Shown here piece by piece: positions 1 to 9,848 of a stretch of DNA of 22,526 nt. The notes under the pieces are model-generated. The model did no database searches, was not told where the DNA came from, and was given only the letters and a program-made list of their open reading frames with translations. Made by a program: the position numbers and the translations under genes. Source of the stretch: Azolla pinnata (taxonomy: Eukaryota > Streptophyta > Polypodiopsida > Salviniales > Salviniaceae); the NCBI GenBank assembly GCA_037176905.1, contig JBBBWG010009712.1, positions 1-22,526 of the forward strand, in the 5' to 3' direction. How positions within the stretch are numbered: position 1 is the first letter of the stretch; every line of letters starts with the position of its first letter.

Positions 1-224
1 CGAACTCGGAAAGAAGACACTGTTGGCTCAGACCAATCTGAAGAAGATTGTAGAGAAATTCCGAGAACAGACGAATGCTGCCATTTTCAAGGAAGACCAC
101 GTAGTTCGGGATTTCCCCGGATCTCCTGGAGAGCCGTAGGCCGGTGGCATACAAGTGGAACGTAACAACATACCATTCGTCTTCACCCACGTAAAGTCTT
201 AGTCTTTCCCCGGAAGGGCTAACA
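1..224 (-). mobile_element. Fragment of an LTR-element family (internal part plus LTR tip)
   Basis: Positions 193-224 match the inner tip of the LTRs at 12757-13205 and 16910-17323 in reverse complement (AGTCTTAGTCTTTC, then GGAAGGGCTAACA). Upstream, positions 2-100 encode a peptide related to the coiled-coil protein of that element. Its coding sense here is the + strand, whereas in the large element it is on the - strand. The two parts are not collinear with the full element, because the coding piece and the LTR tip lie only about 90 bp apart. This is therefore a rearranged or heavily deleted relic. The left end lies outside the window. Confidence 0.7.
2..139 (+). pseudogene. Coiled-coil retroelement protein fragment
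   Basis: An open frame of 45 codons enters from outside the window and ends at TAG 137-139. Its first 33 or so residues (ELGKKTLLAQ..., KIVEKFREQTN) align with ELGKKTFLVQ... and RIVEKFREQTN encoded on the - strand near 13650-13780. After that the sequences diverge (FKEDHVVRDF here). It is a heptad-like, charged peptide without a catalytic motif. I call it a truncated copy of the coiled-coil protein of the LTR element family; the function is unknown. Confidence 0.65.
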
Positions 225-441
225 GGGGTCGAGGAAGTTAAAACTAAATTCGCATTTTAAGATGTTTAATAAAACATAGAAATTACTAAAATGAAATGTT
301 CTAGAAAAAAATGCTTGAATTATAATCTAAATAGATTGCTAAATTATCTTAAAAAATATCATTCGAATAATAATCTCAATGGTGGGCTTAATTACTATAA
401 ATTTCAATCATTGGCTTAAGTAAAATATTGGATAATGGTGA

Positions 442-510
442 TTGTCGAGCCTAATGGATAAGGCGTTGGCCTTTGAACCGGGACATCGAGGTTTTAATAG
501 TTCTCGATGT
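442..510 (+). pseudogene. tRNA-Arg-like pseudogene
   Basis: The A-box/D-arm phrase GCCTAATGGATAAGGCG is typical of eukaryotic tRNA-Arg, and is followed by an anticodon-arm-like TTGGCCTTTGAACCGGG. The acceptor and T arm have decayed: the B-box position reads GGTTTTAATAG instead of GGTTCGAATCC. The anticodon would read TTG if the loop is placed as CTTTGAA, so amino-acid identity cannot be trusted. Probably a dead tRNA copy or tRNA-derived repeat head. Confidence 0.5.
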
Positions 511-850
511 TTGGTTATGTGTCCTATAACTTGAAGGACAATCAATATAAATAATAGAATATTATTGAGGTTTGTTATCTTGGCTAGTGGACAAATCTCT
601 CATGTCTTAATGGGAAATTGTGGGTTTGAGGAAGTTTAAAGTAATTTATGTAGAGAAATAAATTCGCATTTTGAAATATTTTCTAAAAATTAAAAATTAA
701 TAGAATCAAAGGCACTAGAAAAAAATACCCAATTGATAATCTAAATCGTGCGCCAAATTATCTTCAAAAATGTCATTGAAATTATAATATTAATCGTGTG
801 CCTACTTGCTATAAATTCTAAAAATTATGGTGCTCAGCTCCAGAGTGAGA

Positions 851-876
851 GATTGTGGGTTCTAGTCCCACCATCC
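851..876 (+). pseudogene. tRNA 3'-half remnant (T arm)
   Basis: GATTGTGGGTTCTAGTCCCACC contains a good B-box (GGTTCTAGTCC) and a complementary T stem GTGGG/CCCAC, preceded by GAGATT as in tRNA-Arg. No matching D arm is seen upstream. It occupies a position in its repeat unit roughly comparable to the tRNA-Arg-like piece at 442-510. Confidence 0.45.
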
Positions 877-1011
877 AAAAATTCTCCAAATTTGATGTTG
901 TGTCCTATAAGTTGATGGACAAATCTCTAAAAGGACAAATGTCTCATGTTTGGCTTGGGACATTGCGGGTTCAAGCAAGTTTAAAACAAATTTGCATTTA
1001 AAGATGTTTTA

Positions 1012-1800
1012 CACTACAACGTATGGCGTTGTTAACTGCGACATGTCTAGGTCGTGGTAAATTTCTTTTTTAAATCATGTCAAATTTGGCACGACCATTT
1101 CTGTGAGATTTGTCGTGACTATAACCAGGACTGTAGCCGCGAGTATTACCGTGAGTTTGACGCGACTGTTTTAAATAATATTGATGCACCGTTTACCGCT
1201 ACTTTGACGCACCTATAGTTGTGATTGTAGCCGTGGCTAAATACTCGCTTGTAACCGCGACCTTGCTGCAAAAGTGTTTTGTGTAAATTTGCCGCGACCT
1301 TTACTACAACATAAATGTAGACTTTTCTTCATATTTATAATAACACTATGTCACAAGGAGCATTTGACCGAATAACCTCATTTAACACAATCAAATGATC
1401 TATCCATATATATATATATCATATATTTATTATTTACTATCCATATATAGATGAATATACGCATATATAGGTGAATATGCATGTCGGTATGCATATATAG
1501 ATGAATATGCATCTATCTTATATCCATATACATGTGAATATGAATGTATATATTGATGAAAATACAAGTATATGTATACATATATAGATAAATCAATGTG
1601 TACAAGAGGAGACAGACAAATAAGAAGCGAAAATATCCTACATGATAGTCCCAGATAGGCGCTAAGTTTATCATTCATCTTAAGAGTTCTCAAACTCTTT
1701 AGTTTCTAAAATGAATAAGCTTCCAAAGATATATATGTTCTCAAATCGACAACAAATATAATATATGTTCTCAGACTCCTTAGTTTCTAAATTGAAGAGC
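1012..1800 (-). mobile_element. CACTA-like transposon end (inverted relative to 9385-10975)
   Basis: Position 1012 starts with CACTACAACG, the terminal form of CACTA (En/Spm) DNA transposons. About 300 bp of degenerate GC-rich subterminal repeats follow (GCCGCGAC, TTTACC and TGCGAC motifs, 1025-1315), then a linker (1358-1405), a CATA/TATA-rich tract (1405-1600) and an A+T-rich segment with TTCTCAAA near 1740. Read in reverse complement this order matches 9920-10840: TTCTCAA..., GTCTGTCTCCTCTTGTA, CATA tract, CACTTGATTGTTTCAAATGAG-like linker, GC-rich repeats. The two pieces therefore show opposite ends of one family. No transposase is visible. The inner limit near 1800 is approximate. Confidence 0.5.
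1405..1600. repeat. CATA/TATA-rich imperfect microsatellite
   Basis: Irregular repeats of ATATAGATGAATATGCAT and related words with a period of about 24-28 bp. A longer version lies in inverted orientation at 10110-10620. Short open frames here, rich in Tyr, Ile and His, are products of the repeat composition. Confidence 0.75.
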
Positions 1801-1940
1801 TCACCACGTTGAACGAAACTAGTTGGATGTATAAGCCCTATCATCTTTTTTATATCTTCTACTTGTGTTATCCGAGTTACTTATCCCTATACCAATTCTA
1901 CAATGCCATCTTCCAACCCAAACCCTAAACCTCTGATATC

Positions 1941-3187
1941 ATGGAGACCTTCAACAACAACATTGAAAGGGTGGGGTCCTCCAACCGAGCGGATGACGCT
2001 TCTACAAACAACCTCATAAGGGCTTCGTTTTTGAAGTGAACCATCCTCAACCTATGCCTCTCCTGATGGACCATCGAAACATGGCTCCCTCAACTGACTC
2101 AAATGCAGCTGAAAAAGGACTAGCTTGACTAGACCTGCTCACCAGGATACGTCCTTCATCAACAACTACGTCATTTGCGACTTTGATCCAAAAGATGACG
2201 AGGATTTCGAAGAAGAGCACAACTCTTGGACGAACCCAAAACCCGAGCTGGTAGGTGTGTCACTTACCACGCAGTTTAATGATTTTCTCCGCAAATCAAT
2301 ATAAGAATACGAAAAGCTTTTCTACGCCGTCGAGAAAAGCAAATAGTTCTTGCAGAAGTTATGCACACATAGAGACGAAGAAATGCTCCCCCCAAGCATT
2401 AGGATGAAGCCTCCCAAATTGGTCTTCCTTGATCAAGCGGACACCATGCTTCAATCCAAAATGTGCATCATGTGCGAGGAGTACAACAAAGGGATTCTTG
2501 CATATTATATCCAAGCCCAGGAAACAATAATCAACAATCTAGAAGAAAAGTTGAATAACTATCATTCGACCTTTGCTGTTAATCTCACGCAACTATTTGC
2601 CTTCATGAAAGACCTAGATTTCTTTGATGCCCAACAAACCCTATGGATGAACACTTTGGACAAGTGAAAAGCACAACTCACACTTAATTTCAAAGCTGTC
2701 ATCACCTCCTTTCGCCTCACTCACTTTCTAGATAAGCAGATCAAGAAAAGTGCCACCTCCCATAGGGTCCAAAAATAGGATCAAGCTATGGACAATGCAT
2801 AGCAACTCCCCAAGGAGGAATGCATAGCCACCTTGATTAAAAAGAAATTTGTAGAGGAAATTAGCAAAGTGAAGCCGCAACTCAAGGGCAAAGCTTCTCA
2901 CGCATCGAAGAAAACACACACAGGCAAAACAGGCGAACACTAGCCACATGCCCACCCACGAGGGAACAGACGTCCACAAACCAACGGCTAACAACAAGGA
3001 AACGGCCATCACTAGGCAAACGACCAGCAACAGGGAAATAGCCGTCAACAAAGAAACAGGCAACAGAAGCCGAAGCATGGACAACAAAAAGCGAAAGGAC
3101 ATCAGTAAGGAAAAGGCCAACAACAACCTAGCAAAAAGAAAAACCAGAGCCAGGGAAACGGATGACGAGATCGGTGAGTTTCACTAA
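1941..3187 (+). pseudogene. N-terminal part of a decayed Penelope-like element ORF
   Basis: A broken coding stretch lies directly upstream of the Penelope-type reverse transcriptase relic. It may start at ATG 1941 (METFNNN...). A charged reading frame runs from about 2150 to 2667 with stops at 2311, 2344 and 2665. It contains an acidic patch (DPKDDEDFEEEH) and a helical, possibly coiled-coil part (IINNLEEKLNN). A different frame then gives a Lys/Arg/Asn-rich, probably nucleic-acid-binding tail (2948-3187, with KKRKDISKEK and KRKTRARE). Several frameshifts are needed to link the pieces. I infer that it belongs to the element because of its position, orientation and similar decay; the domain itself is not one I recognise. 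Positions 3188-3359 show no clear coding. Confidence 0.45.
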
Positions 3188-3359
3188 TGAAGCAAACCAC
3201 CCATCTTAATGCGTTGGTCACCTCCTCCCACAGTAATGGTTCTGCCCCGACATCTGGTTTGGAATGGCATCAAAGGCCACAACAACGGTCTAGCGCACCA
3301 AAAATAAGGCGGTAAGACACCTTTTCTGGTACCCTCTCCTAGACCCGCAAGGTTACACC

Positions 3360-4371
3360 TTGTATGTTTTTTGGCAAAAGACACCAAGTGAGTTAGATTA
3401 TAGAATCTCCAACAAGGCCATTCATAATCTATCCTCCTACCGTCTATCCTTCCGCAAAAAACCCCTCTTGGGTCTAGGTTTAAAGTTCATTCCACTGTCC
3501 AAATTTCCTAATGAACTAGAGCTACTAGAGGAGTACCAAGTTTTCTCTAGATAACTACGTCTCTGATGGTTCTTCAAAGATTCCAGTAGTACACTGGCAA
3601 CCCTTAGAGTTCCAAACCCCTCTTGCAACCCCCATAATAGGTACCAGCCGTTAGAAGAGATCATCACATATGGAAGAATTCTTCTACATGAATTTGTAGA
3701 AGCATGTCGCTAGATCAAGCATAACAAGCTACCACACTATCTTAGTCAACCACTGAGCAAGCCACATACAAACCCAAACATCATCATCAAACCAACCGAT
3801 AAGAATTTGGGGCTATTTATCCTCCATCGAGAATGGTATTTGAATGAAGGACATAAACAGCTTTCAGACATCAGAGTCTACAAAAGTGTGGAGTATGTGC
3901 CTTTCGACGAACTTTATGACCAGTTATGTTTGGTGGCGAACAAATACCGCTCGATTATCGGCTACAACGGAGTCAAGTACATTCTACTCAAGCCTCCTTA
4001 AGATATCGAGTCTGCAACCTCTACTTTCTTACGAAAATCCACAAACCCATAGTGGTCGGGAGACTTATATGCTCCTACAATGGATTCATTTTCAAAAGAA
4101 CGTCTATCTGGCTACACCACAAACTTTTCCCAGTCTTGATGGAACAACTGAAGCATTTGTAGGACTCCCTAATCATCCTCAGGGATCTAGAGACTCTGCA
4201 ATTCCCAGACAAAATCATGCTCTTCACCTTTAACATGGAATCGCTTTATCCCAGCATTCCAACTGAAGAAGGGCTTCATGCACTTCGAGAGATGATCAAA
4301 GGGAAATTCCAAACCACAAAGCTAAACCTTATCATGACATTGGTAGGGCTACTACTAGAACACCAGTGTTA
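3360..4371 (+). pseudogene. Penelope-like element reverse transcriptase, truncated and frameshifted
   Basis: The frame at 3360-4001 holds features that I recognise from Penelope-like RTs: NLSSYRLS (from 3426), LLGLGLKFIP (from 3459), then IKPTDKNLGL (3786-3815) followed by REWYLNEGHKQLSD. A frame change near 3990-4000 leads to the fingers motif TKIHKP (4031-4048) and to motif A, read as FNMESLYPSIP (4229-4261). The usual catalytic Asp of motif A is replaced by Asn (AAC at 4232). In-frame stops lie at 3552, 3564, 3711 and 4160. The sequence ends at TAG 4369-4371, exactly where the tandem array begins, so motifs B and C (YxDD) and any GIY-YIG endonuclease are missing. These elements copy themselves by target-primed reverse transcription. 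This copy is dead. Confidence 0.8.
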
Positions 4372-4609
4372 GATGGGAAATACTACTAGAGGCGTAAAAG
4401 CTTCTCAAAACATTCTCCAAAATATCCTGTAAAATACTTTGAGTGATATGTACAAGCAAAGAAAGTCATGGATGACACACAATATATTGTGCGTATACAA
4501 CCTTGTTGATTTGATATGAATCATTTTATGCACTATAATTTTTTATTAAGGTAACCTTTAAACCTTGATTAGATGAGATTACCCTATAAATATTTAAAAA
4601 AATTAAAAG

Positions 4610-4683
4610 GTCAAGATGGCCGAGAGGTTTAAGGCGCTCTTGACAATTTTCAAATAGTGTGGGTTCAAATCCCGCTCTTGACA
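4610..4683 (+). pseudogene. tRNA-Leu pseudogene, copy 1 (anticodon arm replaced)
   Basis: The acceptor stem is complete (GTCAAGA with TCTTGAC) and the A-box (TGGCCGAGAGG) and B-box (GGTTCAAATCC) are present. The anticodon arm and variable arm are gone. In their place (4636-4655) lies an exact 20-bp copy of the tRNA 3' tail plus flank found at 4674-4693. A T4 run follows at 4685. It cannot form a Leu tRNA, although its internal Pol III promoter boxes survive. Confidence 0.75.
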
Positions 4684-5668
4684 ATTTTCAAATCTAAATG
4701 AAAACCTTAGTATGTTTTTCTTCCATCAGATACTTCTTACATATTGAAACATTGTGCTAGTTTTTTGTCACTAACCGAAATGGGTTCCCGATATAATTAG
4801 ATTTATTGATAGTCTATAGATTAGATTCAATTAGTCTACAAATTTTAAAGCAATACCTTTTATTTTTCATGAAAACAAAGAGTGGCCATATTTTGTAGGC
4901 TATCTGTACAAAAATAACATAATCACATAACTTTGCTTGTTTAGATAGGACATAATGTTAGAGCGTAAAAGCTTGTCAGAATGTTCTCCAAAATATCTGC
5001 CTCTAAAAATATAAGTGTCTCGGAAACCTTGTGGATTCCATATGAATCGTGTTTCAGGAAACTTTGGTTATATTTGTTGTTTTCTTGTGGACACTTCTTA
5101 AAATTAATACAAGACCCAAGTTCTAGGAAATTAAGCGTTTCAATCTGTCTTCAAACAATTTCCAATGGTTTGTATGGACACTATGTCTCTTATAGGATAC
5201 TGTTCTGATTCGTGCAAAAAGTGGCCTTTAAACACACCCTATAAAGGTATATAGCTATGTACTTGGATTGAATGAAAAATTATAGAAGTTTAACAATGGT
5301 CAAGTAGTTTTTTAAGAATTTGAAGCAATGATTTCAATGTTATCCTAAAAGCAAAAACTAGTCATGTTTTCCACGCTATCTCTACGGAAAAAAAATAATC
5401 ACATAACCCTTCTTGTTTAGATGGGAAATACTACTAGATGGTAAAATCTTGTCAAAATTTTTTCCAAAATATCCTGTAAAATACTTTGAGTGTTTAGTAC
5501 AAGCAAAGAAAGCCATGGATCGCACGCAATATATTGTGCGTATAGAACCTTGTTGATTTCATATCAATCATTTTCTGCACTATAATTGGCTATTAAGGGG
5601 ATATTACCGTTAAATCTTGGTAAGATCAGATTACCTTAAAAATATTTGAGAAAATTCAATGTTAAAAG

Positions 5669-5740
5669 GTCAATATGGCCGCGCTAGACAAAAGTTTTAG
5701 TTCTCATCAGAGAGCGTGGGTTCAGATCCCACTCTTGACA
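5669..5740 (+). pseudogene. tRNA-Leu pseudogene, copy 2 (D-arm deletion)
   Basis: The sequence opens with GTCAATATGGCC and ends with a good T arm and acceptor (GTGGGTTCAGATCCCAC, TCTTGAC, A). The D loop and 3' D stem are missing (GCGCTAGACAAAAG follows directly). The same type of deletion occurs in copy 4 at 8013, which ties these alternate dimers together. Confidence 0.75.
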
Positions 5741-6829
5741 ATTTGCGAATCTTCATGAAAACATTAGTATGTTTTGTTTCTATTAGATACTTCTTGTTTG
5801 TTGAAAAACTATCCTGGCATCTTTTCACTAAAGGAAATCGGTTTCCTATATAATTAGATTGATTGATAATCTATAGATTAGATTCACGTTGTCTACAAGT
5901 TTCTAAGCAATACCTTTTCTTTTTCATGAAAACATAGTCTGGCCATACTTTGTAGGCTATCTGTACAAAAATAACATTATCAAATAACTTTCCTTATTTA
6001 GATAGGAGATAATGTTAGAGGGTAAAAGCTTGTGAGAACGTTCTCCAAAATATCTTGTAACATACTTTAAGTGTTCAGTAGAGGTAAAGACAGTCATGGA
6101 TCATACCCAATATCATGTGCATTTAATGGAGTACTTGACGAAAATGCGAGTCACCTCTAAAAATATTCGTGTCTCGGAAACCTTGTGGATTCGAGATAAA
6201 TTGTGTTGCGGGGAACCTTGGTTATCTTTTCTTGTCTTTTAAGGAGATGTCTTAAAATTAATACAAGACTCAAGTTGTAAGAGAGCGTGTGTTCAAATGT
6301 CTCTTTTGACAATATCCGAAGGTTTATAAGGATACTATATCTGTTGTAGGAGACAATTATGCTTCATGCAAAAATTGGCTTGGCTTCTTTTCCCTATAGG
6401 AACTAGGCTTCAAACAAACCCTTATATAGGTATATAGCTATGTACTTGGATTTATTGGAAAGTTATAGAAGTTTGAGGATGGTCAGCCACGCTTTTAAGA
6501 TTTTGAAGTAATGTTCTGAATATTTTCTTAAAAACATACACTAGTCATGTTTTCTAGGCTATGTCTTTGCAAACAACTTAACCACATAACCCCGATAGTC
6601 TAGATGAGAAATACTGCTAGAGGATAAAAGCTTCTCAAAACATTCTCCAAATATCTTGTAAAATACTTTCAGTGTTCTGTACAAGCAAAGAAATGCATGG
6701 ATGACAGGCAATATATATATTGTGCATATAAAACCTTGTTGATTTGATATGAATCATTTTATGCACTATAATTTTTTATTAAGGGGATACTACCTTTAAA
6801 GATTTCTTAGATAAAACAAATGTGAAAAG

Positions 6830-6913
6830 GTTAAGATGGCCGAGCGGTCTAAGGCGTTAGACTCAAGTTCTAGTTCTCATCAGAGAGCGTGGGTTCGAAT
6901 CCCACTCTTGACA
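6830..6913 (+). tRNA. tRNA-Leu(CAA), best-preserved copy
   Basis: An 84-nt class II tRNA folds fully: acceptor GTTAAGA/TCTTGAC (one G-U pair), D stem GCC/GGC, anticodon stem TTAGA/TCTAG (one G-U) with loop CTCAAGT and anticodon CAA, long variable arm TCTC/GAGA, T stem GTGGG/CCCAC with loop TTCGAAT, and discriminator A. A-box and B-box are canonical for RNA polymerase III. Two bases after the discriminator comes TTTTT (6915-6919), a Pol III terminator that most other copies lack (they have TTT). No intron. It would insert leucine at UUG codons if expressed. It sits in an A monomer of the array, so it may also be a well-preserved passenger and not a working gene. Confidence 0.7.
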
Positions 6914-6914
6914 A

Positions 6915-6919
6915 TTTTT
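6915..6919 (+). terminator. RNA polymerase III T5 terminator
   Basis: Five T residues lie two bases downstream of the best tRNA-Leu copy. Array copies at 5669, 8013, 11590, 18737 and 19909 have only three T residues here. Copy 1 at 4610 has four. Confidence 0.55.
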
Positions 6920-8012
6920 GAATCTTCATTACAACCTTAGTATGGTTCTCTTCCATCAAATACGCTTACTTATTAAAACACTGCCCTAGTCTCTTGTCAC
7001 TAGACAAAATGGGTTTCCTATATAATTAGAATTATTGATAGTCCATAGATTAGATTGAGTTTGTCTACAAATTTTAAACCAATACCTTTTTTCTTTCATA
7101 AAAACAAAGAGTGGACATAGTTTGTAGGCTATCTGTACAAAAACGACATAATCACATAACTTTGCTTGTTTATATAGCAGATAATGTTAGTGTAAAAGCT
7201 TGTCAGAACGTTCTCCAAAATATCTTCTAACATACTCTAAATGTTCAGTAGATGCGAAGAGGGTCATGGACGATACCCAATATCACTTGCATTTAATGGA
7301 GGACTTGAAGAAAAGATGAGTAACCTCTGAAAATGTTCGTGTCTCGAAAACCTTGTGCATTCGATCTGAATCGTGTTGCAGGGAACCTTAGTTACACTCT
7401 CTTATTTTTTGTGGAGATCTCTTAAAATTAATACAAGACTCTAGTTCTAAGAGAATGTGTGTACGAATCCGTCTTCTAACAATTTCCAAAGGTTTCAAAG
7501 CATTCTATTTCTCTGATAGGAGACAGTTCTGATTCGTGCAAAAAGTGCCTTGGCTTCTTTTCCCTATAAGAAATGGGCTTCATGCATACCCGTATAGATA
7601 TATAGCTATGTGCTTGGATTGAATAAAAAATCATAGAAGTTTAACGATGTTTAGGCAGTTTTTTAAGAATTTGAAGCAATGTTTTTAATGTTTTCCATGC
7701 TATTTCATCTTTTGCATGCTATTTTTACGCAAAAAACATAATCACATATTAAACCTATTTGTTAAGATAGGAAATACTGCTAGAAGGTAAAAGCTTGTCA
7801 AAACATTTTCCAAAATATCCTGTAAAATACTTTGAGGGTTTAGTACAAGCAAAGAAAGCCATTGATGACACGCAATATATTGTGCGTATAGAACCTTGTT
7901 GATTTCATATCAATCATTTTCTGCACTATAATTGCCTATTAAGGGGATATTAGCATTAATTCTCGGTAAGATCCGATTACCTTATAAATATTTCAAAATT
8001 GAATATTAAAAG

Positions 8013-8084
8013 GTCAAGATGGCTGCGCCAAACACAAGTTCTAATTCTCCTCAGAGAGCATGGGTTCAAATCCCATTGTTCACA
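8013..8084 (+). pseudogene. tRNA-Leu pseudogene, copy 4 (D-arm deletion)
   Basis: GTCAAGATGGCTGCGCCAAACAC shows the same D-arm loss as copy 2. The T stem (ATGGG/CCCAT) still pairs, but the 3' acceptor strand is mutated (TGTTCAC against GTCAAGA). Confidence 0.75.
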
Positions 8085-9186
8085 ATTTGCAAATCTTCAT
8101 GAAAACATTAGTATGTGTTTCTTCTATTAGATACTTCTTGTTTATTGAAAAAATATCTTGGCTTCTTGTCACTAAACGAAATCGGTTTCATATATAATTA
8201 GATTTATTGATAATCTATTGATTAAATTCACTTTGTCTACAAGTTCCTTAGCAATACCTTTTCTTTTTCATGAAAACATAGTGTGGCCATATTTTGTAGG
8301 CTATCTGTACAAAAATAACATTATCAAATAACTTTCTTGTTTAGATAGGAGATAATATTAGAGGGTAAAATCTTGTGAAAACATTCTCCAAAATATATTG
8401 TAACATACTTTAAGTGTTCAATAGAGGTAAAGACAGTCATGGATCTTACCCAATATCATGCGCATTTAATGGAGTACTTGAAGAAAATGCGAGTCACCTC
8501 AAAAAATACTCGTGTCTCGGAAACCTTGTGGATTTGAGATGAATCGTGTTATGAGGAACCTTGGTTATCTTTGCTTGTTTTTTAAGAAGATGTCTTAAAA
8601 TTAATACAAGACTCAAGTTCTAAGAGGTTGTGCGTTCAAACCTCTCTTTCGACAATTTCCAAAGGTTTATAAGGATACTATGTCTCTTGTAGGAGACAGT
8701 TATGCTTCATGCAAAAACTGTCTTGGCTTCTTTTCCCTATAGTAATTCAACAAACCCTTATATAGGTATATAGCTATGTACTTGGATTGATTGAAAAATT
8801 ATAGAAGTTTCAGAAGGGTTTGCTAGTTTTTTAATATTTTAAAGTAATTCTCTTAATGTTTTCTTAGAAACATACACTAGTCATGTTTTCAAGGCTTTTT
8901 CTATGCAATCAACATAATCACATAACCCCTCTTGTTTAGATGGGTAATTCTGGTAGAGGGTAAAAGGTTCTCAAAACATTTTCCAAAATATCCTGGAAAA
9001 CACTTTGAGGGTTCTATACTAGCAAAGAAAGTCATGGATGACACGTAATATATTCTATGTATAGAACCTTGTTGATTTGATATGAATAATTTTATGCACT
9101 ATAATTTTTTATTAAGGGGACATTACCCTTAAAGCTTGCTTACATAAGATTGCCCTATAAATGTTAAAAAAATTAAATATTAAAAG

Positions 9187-9270
9187 GTTAAGATGGACGA
9201 GCGGTCTAAGGCGCTAGACTGAAGTTCTGGTTGTCATCAGAGAGCATGGGTTCAAATCGAACTCTTGATA
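9187..9270 (+). pseudogene. tRNA-Leu-like pseudogene, copy 5 with GAA anticodon
   Basis: Near full length with A-box and a paired anticodon stem (CTAGA/TCTGG, one wobble), but the loop reads CTGAAGT, so the anticodon is GAA (Phe) in a Leu-type body with long variable arm. The T stem is broken (ATGGG against CGAAC), and the 3' end reads TCTTGATA instead of TCTTGACA. Confidence 0.7.
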
Positions 9271-9639
9271 ATTTCCAAATCTTCATGACAACCTTATTAT
9301 GTTTTTCTTCAATTAGATACTTCTTACTGATTGAAACACTGTCGTAGCTTCTTGTCACTATACAAAATGGGTTTCCTATTTAATCACTGCAAGATATTGG
9401 TCTGTTTTTCATAAGTTTTGCCGCAAAATTTCTTCTACAATAGCTCCGGAAAAGGTGCGACAAACGACATTTTGTTTTGCCGTTAAATTTTGACGCGATC
9501 GTTGCTGCAAGCTTCCTCGCGGCCATTACTGCGACCACTACCATGATCATTACCACGAGCTTTGCCATGTGTTTTAGCATGAACTTTACTGTGACATAAA
9601 AAATTTGCCGCGAGTTTTACCGCGACAATTGCTGCCATT

Positions 9640-9848
9640 GTGGCGTATATATACGCGAGCTTTACCGCAAGTATTGACGAGCGTTTATATGTGAGCTTTA
9701 CCGCATGTATACACGCGGGTATTGTCGCACGTATAAACATGAGCTTTACCGCGAGTATTGCCGCGTGTATATGCGCAACCTTTACCACGAGTATTGCCAC
9801 AGATATATACGCGAATTTACCGCATCTATTTCCACGTGTATATGCGCG
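9640..9848. repeat. GC-rich subterminal minisatellite, period about 36 bp
   Basis: Imperfect tandem units of the form TATATACGCGAGC-TTTACCGCGAG-TATTGCCGCGTG follow one another from about 9640 to 9848. Unit limits drift by a few bases. The same words occur irregularly from 9400 and, in diverged form, at 1025-1315. Arrays of short CG-rich motifs close to the ends are a known feature of CACTA transposons, where they bind transposon-encoded proteins. Here that role is inferred. Confidence 0.65.

Larger units (their letters stand above)
236..980. repeat. AT-rich direct repeat, two units of about 420 and 324 bp
   Basis: A stretch starting near 241 (AAATTCGCATTTTAAGATGTTT) recurs near 660 (AAATTCGCATTTTGAAATATTT) and starts a third time near 990. 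Between these, both units share TCTAGAAAAAAAT, TATAATCTAAAT and AAATTATCTT in the same order, and both end in GTGTCCTATAA, a GGACAAATCTCTCATGT-like phrase and GGGTTTGAGG/GGGTTCAAGC. Each unit carries a piece of tRNA-like sequence. Copies are diverged and no protein coding is visible. The third copy stops at the CACTA-like terminus at 1012. Confidence 0.65.
4371..9384 (+). repeat. tRNA-Leu satellite array, block I (A1-B1-A2-B2-A3-B3-A4-B4-A5)
   Basis: Nine monomers begin with AGATGGG/AGATAGG-like words at 4371 (A), 4943 (B), 5419 (A), 6000 (B), 6602 (A), 7172 (B), 7765 (A), 8343 (B) and 8939 (A). Spacing is 570-602 bp except B1 (476 bp, deleted). A and B are homologous along their length: both open with GAGGGTAAAAGCTTGTCA, CTCCAAAATATC, CATGGATGA and later share AACATAATCACATAAC before the next monomer. 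They differ consistently, so the basic period is an A+B dimer of about 1.17 kb. A carries a tRNA-Leu sequence. B carries only a tRNA 3' half (for example 5113-5157, 6268-6311, 7437-7482, 8610-8653). No sustained protein coding is present. Confidence 0.9.

Noticed and set aside
2728..3126. Leu-rich, membrane-like - strand frame of 132 codons
   Set aside because: It is the antisense of the Lys/Asn/Arg-rich tail of the PLE relic; AAG/AAC codons read backwards give Leu/Val/Phe.
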